From the NCBI GenBank assembly GCA_021815405.1, contig JAKAGV010000025.1:1-37562 (forward strand): a DNA stretch of 37,562 bases. Direction: 5' to 3'. How positions within the stretch are numbered: the first letter of the stretch is position 1; every line of letters starts with the position of its first letter. The translations under genes and the position numbers were made by a program. The DNA comes from Bacteroidota bacterium. GTDB taxonomy: Bacteria > Bacteroidota > Ignavibacteria > Ignavibacteriales > Ignavibacteriaceae. The notes beneath the pieces were generated by a model. It had not been told where the DNA came from. It did no database searches and saw only the letters and a list, made by a program, of their open reading frames with translations. Below, piece by piece: positions 1 to 6,836 of this stretch.

Positions 1-93
1 CAGCTTTGTATCGCTCCATTTAGACCATTGCGGAGAATCTGCCCAATTCCAATTAATATAATTAACCACACTATCAACCGACTTAAATTCCAT
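1..93 (-). CDS. Possible partial reading frame running off the left edge
   Basis: A minus-strand frame is open from an ATG at 93 to the window edge (31 codons) and encodes a tryptophan-rich stretch containing INWNWADSPQW and WSDTKL. Such Trp/Asp-rich stretches occur in glycoside hydrolases, but the piece is too short to assign. An in-frame TGA lies directly before the ATG and no good ribosome binding site is visible. It may be a fragment of an older gene rather than a true gene start. The sequence beyond the left edge would decide. Confidence 0.25.
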   Translation of the reverse strand, partial: MEFKSVDSVVNYINWNWADSPQWSKWSDTKL

Positions 94-595
94 TCATGTA
101 ACAAAGTTTAGAAAAGGGAATATATTCAAGCAAGATTTGGCATTATCAAAAGCAGACCTCCTCAAGTTATATTGGCAATAGGCTTGGTGTTAGTTTATCT
201 GATTTCTTTTTCTAATAAATTCTTTCAAGGCTTCACCCCCATGATCAATTTTGTAGAATTTTGAAAGCACATGCAGGATGTGATCGGTTAAATAGCATTA
301 TTCTTTTGGAACACCCACCCACATCCCATATGAGTCGCTTCAAGGTCGCTTTAATTGAAGATTTGAAGCGATTAAGTAGCGACTCATATATGGTTTGTAT
401 CGTTCCCTTGTATGTGTTTTGCTTATAACATAATTATGACATCCGGAAGCTGACTCTTAGTAGCTACCGATTTATTTTTTGTCGGTCAGTAGTGATAATT
501 AATCATCTTGATTCCCGTGAAAAAGAAACGACAGACAGGAGAATAATCAGCAAGAGCTTCCAATAATTTCGTAATATAATCTCACCCATAGAATT
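94..595. other. Gene-poor stretch downstream of the ROK genes
   Basis: About 500 bases with no convincing gene. A minus-strand frame open from 297 to 190 could be a coding remnant: it contains YKIDHGGEALKEF and ends in TAA, but has no ATG and a TAA directly before it. The strongest feature is the nested hairpin at 328-389. A weaker hairpin (ACCGA, an 11-base loop of mostly T, TCGGT) lies near 467-487. As the first sequence after the last gene of the minus-strand series, it plausibly contains that transcript's end. Confidence 0.4.
328..389. terminator. Nested inverted repeat, possible transcript end
   Basis: Perfect 12-bp arms ATATGAGTCGCT (328-339) and AGCGACTCATAT (378-389) enclose a second 5-bp pair, CGCTT (347-351) and AAGCG (366-370). 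There is no T-run directly after either arm, so it is not a standard intrinsic terminator. It lies about 200 bases past the stop of the last ROK gene and may act as a transcript 3' end, a processing hairpin or a protein-binding palindrome. Confidence 0.4.
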
Positions 596-1567
596 TTATT
601 TGTTCATTTTCTGAATTTCATGCCATATTAAAGCACTTGCGCCAAGTATAGCGGCGTTACCTTTAGTTAGTCCTGAAAGCAAGACCTCTACTTTGCCTTT
701 GTATATATTCAATAGATTTTTTTCCATATTGATTTTGGTAGGTGTTAGCAATAAGTCTCCAGCCATCGCCAAACCTTCAGATAAAATAATTACTTCCGGA
801 TCCAGATAAGCAACTGCGTTAGCCAGGGCTTCACCTAATATTTTGCCTGTAATCTCAAAAGTAGTGTTTGCAAGCTTATCTCCATTTTTTGCAGCATCAT
901 AAATCAGTCTAGCGGTAACTTCTTCCGGCGGAAATTCTTTTAAAACACTTACTTCATTTAATTGTGAAATCAATTCATAAAATGTTCTTATTAAACCGCT
1001 CGTAGAAACATAAGTCTCAAGACAGCCGCATCTTCCACATCCGCAGCTTCTACCGTTCTTTTCTACAATTGTATGTCCAATTTCTCCCGCGAATCCATCT
1101 TTGCCGTATACAATATTACCGTCCACAACGATTCCACTGCCGAATCCTTTATCAAGGGTAAGTTGAATAAAATTTTTCATTCCTTTTGCCGCACCGAATT
1201 TCATTTCTCCAAGTGCTGCAGCGTTCGCATCGTTTGTTATAACTGTGGGGAGATCATAATATTTTTTAACTATCTCAACAATATTGACGTAGCACCAATT
1301 TAAATTTGATGAATAATCTATTGTTCCGTTGTAGTAATTCGCTCCAGGAGCTCCAATTCCTATTCCCTGCAGTTTGTATTTATAGGAATATTCCTTATAT
1401 ATTTTATTAAATTTATTAAACAATCTTTCAAATAAAGATTCCGGCGATTCATTTGGCTTTGTCGGAATTCTACTCTCAACAAAGCTGTTTCCCTTTACAT
1501 CAACTAAACCGAACGAAGTATGAGTACCGCCAATTTCGATTGCCAACGTTACTTCAGTTAAACTCAT
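596..1567 (-). CDS. ROK-family sugar kinase paralogue with altered ATP-site motifs
   Basis: A 323-aa ROK (repressor/ORF/kinase) protein of the kinase type, without an N-terminal DNA-binding domain. ROK kinases phosphorylate hexoses or amino sugars such as glucose and GlcNAc in the cytoplasm. The likely catalytic Asp is D113 (ITNDANAAALGE). The zinc site is present: H165 and CGCGRCGC with C175, C177, C180 and C182. Three nucleotide-binding positions differ from the adjacent paralogue: E11 for Asp in the first phosphate loop (IEIGGTHTSFG), D139-K140 for GT in the second (TLDKGFGSG), and E264 for Gly in the C-terminal GG motif. Activity may be weak or lost, or the specificity may have shifted. 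It is 32 bp downstream of the other ROK gene and arose most simply by tandem duplication. Substrate is unknown; amino sugar is a guess from the neighbouring hexosaminidase and glucosaminidase. Confidence 0.85.
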   Translation of the reverse strand: MSLTEVTLAIEIGGTHTSFGLVDVKGNSFVESRIPTKPNESPESLFERLFNKFNKIYKEYSYKYKLQGIGIGAPGANYYNGTIDYSSNLNWCYVNIVEIVKKYYDLPTVITNDANAAALGEMKFGAAKGMKNFIQLTLDKGFGSGIVVDGNIVYGKDGFAGEIGHTIVEKNGRSCGCGRCGCLETYVSTSGLIRTFYELISQLNEVSVLKEFPPEEVTARLIYDAAKNGDKLANTTFEITGKILGEALANAVAYLDPEVIILSEGLAMAGDLLLTPTKINMEKNLLNIYKGKVEVLLSGLTKGNAAILGASALIWHEIQKMNK

Positions 1568-1599
1568 TACTTTACTCTGTAATTATTTCGAAGCCATAG

Positions 1600-2613
1600 T
1601 TAGAATTTTAATTTATCTTTCCCTTCGGTTAACAAACCAGAAGGAACAACTGCTTTTAGCTTATGCCACATTATAGCAGCAGCACCCATTATTGCTGCAT
1701 TATCATAATTCATAAGCCGAGACACAAGAAGCTTTACCTTGCCTTTATATAAATGCAGCATGCTTGATTCCAGGTGCCGTTGTACCGGACTTAAAATTAA
1801 ATCTCCTGATAAAGCCAAACCGCCAAAAAGAATTATTGCTTCGGGATTCAAATGCGCTACTACATTAGATAATGCCCTTCCTAATTTTTTGCCTGTATAT
1901 TCGAATGCCAAGTTTGCTACCTTATCACCCTTCAATGCAAATTCATATATTAATTTGGAGTTAATGGAATTATAGGAATATTCTCTTAAACAACTGTCTT
2001 CATGATAAATTGAAAGCAGTTCAAAAACCGTTCGTTTTATTCCCGTTGCCGAAACATAAGTTTCCAGACAGCCCCTCCTACCGCATCCGCAATATCTTCC
2101 GTTCTCCTCAACAATTGTATGACCAATTTCTCCTGCAAATCCATCCTGTCCATAAACAATATTGCCATCTACCACCAACCCGCTTCCTAAACCGGTGCCC
2201 AAAGTAATCTCAATAAAATTTTTGAAATTTTTCGCAGCACCGTATTTCATCTCACCAAATGCAGCAGCATTTGCATCGTTAGTAACAACTACAGGTAGAT
2301 CATAGTACTTATTGATTAATTCAACAACATTAATGTAACCCCAATTCAAATTATTTGGATTTTCAACCGTGCCTTTAAAATGATTAGCTGAAGGTACTCC
2401 CAGACTAATTCCGACAAGTTCGAATTTGTCATTTCTTGTTTCAAATTTCCTTCTAAATGAATCGAACAATCGCTCAAAAAAAGATTCCGCAGGAAGATTT
2501 CCTTGTGTCGGAATTTCGTCATGTAAATAACAATTTCCTTCTTCATCAACTATCCCAAAGAAAGTATTGGTTCCACCAATATCTATACCTAATACAACCT
2601 GTGTTAAACTCAT
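1600..2613 (-). CDS. ROK-family sugar kinase (canonical motifs)
   Basis: A 337-aa ROK kinase, predicted to phosphorylate a hexose or amino sugar at the expense of ATP. Motifs are canonical: phosphate loop DIGGTNTFFG beginning at D11, catalytic-type VTNDANAAAFGE, second phosphate loop TLGTGLGSG, and the zinc cluster GHTIVEENGRYCGCGRRGCLE. The C-terminal IILFGGLALSGD retains the GG motif. No helix-turn-helix precedes the kinase fold, so it is an enzyme rather than a repressor. It starts 17 bp after the PorV-like gene stop and is followed 32 bp later by its divergent paralogue, so the two are probably co-transcribed. Exact substrate (glucose, GlcNAc, glucosamine) cannot be read from sequence; compared with its neighbour this is the copy more likely to be active. 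Confidence 0.9.
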   Translation of the reverse strand: MSLTQVVLGIDIGGTNTFFGIVDEEGNCYLHDEIPTQGNLPAESFFERLFDSFRRKFETRNDKFELVGISLGVPSANHFKGTVENPNNLNWGYINVVELINKYYDLPVVVTNDANAAAFGEMKYGAAKNFKNFIEITLGTGLGSGLVVDGNIVYGQDGFAGEIGHTIVEENGRYCGCGRRGCLETYVSATGIKRTVFELLSIYHEDSCLREYSYNSINSKLIYEFALKGDKVANLAFEYTGKKLGRALSNVVAHLNPEAIILFGGLALSGDLILSPVQRHLESSMLHLYKGKVKLLVSRLMNYDNAAIMGAAAIMWHKLKAVVPSGLLTEGKDKLKF

Positions 2614-2630
2614 AGTCCAATATTTTCTAT

Positions 2631-3665
2631 TTAAAATCCAATCCCTAAGGTAAACTGCTGAATATAAGTCAGCCGACCGAAGTTTTGATAAGCATAATCC
2701 AGCTTAACGGTAACACTTCCAAGCAACAGTTGCTTAAGCCCGATTCCAAGCGTAAAAGACTCTTCCGAGCTCTGGAGAAATAATGATTTATATCCTCCTC
2801 TTAAAGCCAATAGATCGTGAAAAACATATTCTCCACCGATATTCACACTTTCATAATTATCACTCGGATGAAGTGCATCTACTGCGATTGTAAATTTATT
2901 ATTCTCGGAAGAAATCGGTGTGTATGCAAGACCGACTCTAAAGAGAAGAGGCATAGACCAGTAATCGGTACTTAAGTTCGCAGCAATTTTTCCGTTGTTG
3001 CCAGATGACGATAGATCAGGGTCATAAGTAACAAGTGTAGTGTTGCCCTGCATTTGCATCTTGGTTCCGAAATTTGAAATAGACATTCCAAGCATTATCC
3101 CGTCAAACGGAGTTTTGTATTGAACACCAAGGTCCATTGCAAAGCCTACTGCGCTTGCTTCCCAGATTGATTGATAAATTATTTTTGGATTAAATCCGAT
3201 CGCGAAGTTATCCGTAAGATTCAAAGCGTAGCCAATGCTGAAAGCAATATCAGAAGCTGAAAAGATTTGTCCTGTACCTTCCGGTGCATCGACCGTTGTT
3301 ACTTTCATATCTCCGTAAGAAGAAGATAAAAAGCTGAAGCCTACAGTCCCCATTCCACCTAAATTGTACGTTGCGGCTAAGTAATTATAGGCAACATCAG
3401 CCAGCCAGTTTATATGATTAAACATTATGCCTATACCGTCTATTTTTGCTAAGCCTGCTGGATTCCAGTAAAATGCACTCTGATCATCTGATACTGCAAC
3501 AAAAGCGCTTCCCATTGCGGTGGCTTTAGCGCCTTCACTTATGGTAAGAAACGGTGCTGCGGTCGTTCCTCTTTTGGAAACGTCCGAAACAAAATTATTT
3601 TGACAAAATGTAATTGCATTTAATAAAATTAACGCAGTTAACATATAGCTCAGTTTGATTTTCAT
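2631..3665 (-). CDS. PorV/PorQ-family outer-membrane beta-barrel protein
   Basis: A 344-aa protein with a Sec signal peptide (about residues 1-22, ending at FCQ) followed by a beta-strand-rich body and a terminal aromatic residue (FTLGIGF), as usual for outer-membrane barrels. The early segment around GAKATAMGSAFVAVSDD and FYWNPAGLAKI is characteristic of the PorV/PorQ/FadL-like family linked to type IX secretion. PorV shuttles T9SS cargo to the attachment complex; members encoded next to T9SS cargo may act as dedicated partners. Here it follows a 1044-aa T9SS protein by 14 bp and a TonB receptor beyond that, which supports a common surface complex. Its specific cargo is not known. Confidence 0.8.
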   Translation of the reverse strand: MKIKLSYMLTALILLNAITFCQNNFVSDVSKRGTTAAPFLTISEGAKATAMGSAFVAVSDDQSAFYWNPAGLAKIDGIGIMFNHINWLADVAYNYLAATYNLGGMGTVGFSFLSSSYGDMKVTTVDAPEGTGQIFSASDIAFSIGYALNLTDNFAIGFNPKIIYQSIWEASAVGFAMDLGVQYKTPFDGIMLGMSISNFGTKMQMQGNTTLVTYDPDLSSSGNNGKIAANLSTDYWSMPLLFRVGLAYTPISSENNKFTIAVDALHPSDNYESVNIGGEYVFHDLLALRGGYKSLFLQSSEESFTLGIGLKQLLLGSVTVKLDYAYQNFGRLTYIQQFTLGIGF

Positions 3666-3679
3666 CTTTGCATCCTCCG

Positions 3680-6600
3680 CTACTTTATTACAGCAAATTT
3701 TCCAATATATTCACCGATTCCTGGTGCATCGACATGGAATAAATAAATACCGTAAGCAATATCCATCCCATCATCTGAAACTAAATTCCATGATATTGCA
3801 CCGCCGTTATTTAAATTCGAATTATCCTTATATAGCGTTTTTACAAGAGCACCGGCAATAGTATAAATTCTTATTGTGCATTTTGCCGGAAGATTCGTGA
3901 AGTCAATTTTTCTATCTCCTCTGCCCGTCGGATAAAGTGATCTTGATTCCCACGTAGCTGTTGCAATGTATGGATTAGGTACAACGGAAATCTTAGACAA
4001 GTTTTGATTTGCTTGTAAATTATTTACCGAAGAAGTCTTCGCTGTAAAGTTGAAATAATCTCCTTCATAAAAAGGCTTCTTCGTATAGATACGAAACTTA
4101 TCACCCGCTTGCGGATAAACGGGAGTAGTGGAAGGATTAGCCGGCGGCTGGTAATGTATCCTCCACGAATATTTTATTTGACTCCCTATGTTTTGAATTA
4201 ATATTATGTCATCCCCAAGAGTAAGTGATTTTGATTTATCATTATCTATGATTTCCGTCTTTACTGAATCACCGGTATTCAAATCCAATATTGTATAGTT
4301 TATAGGAATTTTATTGTATGGAGTTGTTGCCACCGTATGATCAAAAAATTCCATTTGATAATCAGTTGGCCATCTTACATCCTGACTTGCGGAAATATTA
4401 TCAGGGACAACACTAATATTAAGATTGCTGTTTCCCGAATACCAGCCTGTTAAAGTATCGTTAATTGAAACTGTTGTATCGTTGTTAAAAGAAAATACTA
4501 TTCCGTCAAATGGAAGGCTTGAAACGGTTTTTCCGAATCTTGTTGCATCAACATTATTTTGAATAGTATCCGTAGCCCCGTTGAATTCTTTAATTATATT
4601 GTAAGTGGTTGTTCTATAATTTGGAACAATACCCGAGGCATTAAAAAGAATTTTATACCTTGCACCATTACTTATAGCATCTGGATCAAGAACCTGAACG
4701 TTTATAGAACCGGTACCTAAACCGTTTGATACTTTATTCAAATCACCTATTATCTGCGGAGGAACATAGCCAGCTACCGGTGCGTTAGGAGTTACTTCGG
4801 CACAATTTTGATCTACGAAAGTAATTTTACCGGCAACATCCTGCCTGATAATCTTTGAACACTCGGTCGGCTGAAGACCTGTTGCGATTCCGTTTACTAC
4901 GTTGTATGCTGAATCGCCCATAGTATACGAACATACTGCATAATAATATGTCTTACCATTCTCAACTGTAGTATCTACAAACGAATGTTGAAGCCCTGTA
5001 TTATTGCCGCGCCAAAATCTTGCGCCATTTATGCCTACAGGGTCAGGACCATAAATTAAATCTACCAGATCGAACTGAGCGATTGGCTTCCAGTAAGTTG
5101 GCTCGCTCTGAGAATCAGTAATAAGCTTTACATCTTCAAACTGAGGCTCTTCGCTTCTGTATAACGTGTATCCTTCAAAAGTTTTTTTATAACCCTGTTT
5201 GGGATCGTTGTTTTCAAAACCTAAGAACCTGTCCCTAAAAGTCTCGGCAATATTGTCCCAGTACAAAAAGACTCTTCTATTACTTGCCACTGCATGAACA
5301 GTGGGTTTATACGGAGGTTTTGAAAAATTATAATTGGCATTATAGATCTGCTGAACAGTTTCCTTATGAAACATCAATTGGTTCAAATCATTTCCCATTA
5401 GTAGCGACATGGAAAATCTTTCTCTTAATCCTTTGCCTAGAGTAAATGGACCGGAAGCAAACACAAGATAAATATTTGCATTCTGAACCAGTGTATCCTT
5501 AAATGCATTGTTCATCGCATTCCACATTACGTTGTCGTTCTTCCCCCATAATCCGAAAGGACCCGCCGATTCGTCGAGTACTCTTACAGTCATTGAGGTC
5601 AATCCAATTTGATCGGATTCATCCTTGTCTGTTTCATCAAAGTTCGGCTCACCATGTGTCGGAACTCCATCGCCTTCGCCTGCATCAGGTCCTGTGTATC
5701 CCGGATCAGCCGGGCCAATACCATCTTTACCAACATCATCATTCAGCGGCTCACCCGGATCCCATTTACCGTTTCCATTTAGATCTGTATAGGGAACCCA
5801 ATTATGGTTATCATCAATATTATTATCTCTGCGTTCATCAATCATACCATCTTCATCGTTATCAATATGATCATAAGGATTTCCCGGACTTTCAAGATAT
5901 GCAAATCCTAGGTAACCGGTTTTCCAGTTGCCGGGATTTCCCAGACCACCGGGTGCCCAGCAATAAGCAATATCCAGTGCTGTGTTATAGTAAGCGCTGT
6001 TTGGCGGCTCGGTTCCATTAGCTCCTCCTACTCCGGGATCGGAATAAAAACCAAACACTGTGCTGTCATAATTATGATCTGAAATATTGACTATATCATA
6101 ATGCCAGAAGATACAATCCTCTGCAAGAACATGAGACCACTGGAAACCTCTGACTTCTACTCTTAAACCAAGTCCTGCTCTATTTGAATCACTTGCAATT
6201 GGGAAATAATAATATGGTGTCTTTGTAAACTTTTTCGCCTGAGAATCATCCAGAACGAAGAAAGTTTCAAAGTCGGCATTCGAGACTCCTTTCCCAAAGT
6301 AACCATACCATTTGCTGTTCCAAGAAGGATCAAGATCGAGCGCAGTTGGCCATTCAGGCGGTAATGTTGTCGTGTCTATATTTATTGCCGGACTTGTACT
6401 CTGAGGATTTTGATATCCCGGCACCGGCTCCAATCCCCAGTGAGTTCCTGTTACAGGATCCTGGCTGTCATTTTCTCTGTAACGGGTAATTAGCGGATTT
6501 ATTTTATAGCCTGTTGAAGTTGTAACCCTAGAGGAAATAAGTATTGCTGTACCGTCAAGATTATTGTGTCCGGTACCGGCAGGCCATTCAACAGAAGGCG

Positions 6601-6814
6601 CGAATTGCCAATAGCCTACTTCACCGTAATTATAGAAAAGTGTGTTTATTCTATTACCCACCATTACTCCCTCTCTTTCATATTGGGAGTTTCCGTAAGG
6701 TTCTTTTCTATAAAGATCTATCCTGGGATCTACCTGAGCAACTGAAAATTGAGTGCCTACTGCATTAGACAATATACTTAAGACGAATAAGATTTTACTA
6801 AGCTTTAATTTCAT
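3680..6814 (-). CDS. Large secreted T9SS protein with calcium-loop region
   Basis: A 1044-aa exported protein with a signal peptide (about residues 1-26). Around residues 315-400 lies an acidic stretch with repeated Asp-rich loops (DNDEDGMIDERRDNN, DLNGNGKWDPGEP, DAGEGDGVP) resembling calcium-binding EF-hand/thrombospondin-3-like loops. A middle part containing YYYAVCSYTMGD looks like fibronectin-III-type beta sandwiches. The C-terminus (NPYIATATWESRS, then YGIYLFHVDAPG, ending GKFAVIK) has the form of a T9SS type A sorting domain, so the protein should be displayed on or released from the cell surface. It lies 22 bp after the TonB receptor gene and 14 bp before the PorV-like gene. No catalytic domain was recognised; a surface binding or scaffold role next to the receptor is inference. 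Confidence 0.75.
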   Translation of the reverse strand: MKLKLSKILFVLSILSNAVGTQFSVAQVDPRIDLYRKEPYGNSQYEREGVMVGNRINTLFYNYGEVGYWQFAPSVEWPAGTGHNNLDGTAILISSRVTTSTGYKINPLITRYRENDSQDPVTGTHWGLEPVPGYQNPQSTSPAINIDTTTLPPEWPTALDLDPSWNSKWYGYFGKGVSNADFETFFVLDDSQAKKFTKTPYYYFPIASDSNRAGLGLRVEVRGFQWSHVLAEDCIFWHYDIVNISDHNYDSTVFGFYSDPGVGGANGTEPPNSAYYNTALDIAYCWAPGGLGNPGNWKTGYLGFAYLESPGNPYDHIDNDEDGMIDERRDNNIDDNHNWVPYTDLNGNGKWDPGEPLNDDVGKDGIGPADPGYTGPDAGEGDGVPTHGEPNFDETDKDESDQIGLTSMTVRVLDESAGPFGLWGKNDNVMWNAMNNAFKDTLVQNANIYLVFASGPFTLGKGLRERFSMSLLMGNDLNQLMFHKETVQQIYNANYNFSKPPYKPTVHAVASNRRVFLYWDNIAETFRDRFLGFENNDPKQGYKKTFEGYTLYRSEEPQFEDVKLITDSQSEPTYWKPIAQFDLVDLIYGPDPVGINGARFWRGNNTGLQHSFVDTTVENGKTYYYAVCSYTMGDSAYNVVNGIATGLQPTECSKIIRQDVAGKITFVDQNCAEVTPNAPVAGYVPPQIIGDLNKVSNGLGTGSINVQVLDPDAISNGARYKILFNASGIVPNYRTTTYNIIKEFNGATDTIQNNVDATRFGKTVSSLPFDGIVFSFNNDTTVSINDTLTGWYSGNSNLNISVVPDNISASQDVRWPTDYQMEFFDHTVATTPYNKIPINYTILDLNTGDSVKTEIIDNDKSKSLTLGDDIILIQNIGSQIKYSWRIHYQPPANPSTTPVYPQAGDKFRIYTKKPFYEGDYFNFTAKTSSVNNLQANQNLSKISVVPNPYIATATWESRSLYPTGRGDRKIDFTNLPAKCTIRIYTIAGALVKTLYKDNSNLNNGGAISWNLVSDDGMDIAYGIYLFHVDAPGIGEYIGKFAVIK

Positions 6815-6836
6815 TATCTGCTCCCAATCGATTTCA

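Noticed and set aside
5503-6021. Plus-strand 172-codon frame inside the large T9SS gene
   Set aside because: It is His/Ser/Arg/Tyr-rich, has no domain, and lies opposite a well-supported coding frame; a chance shadow.
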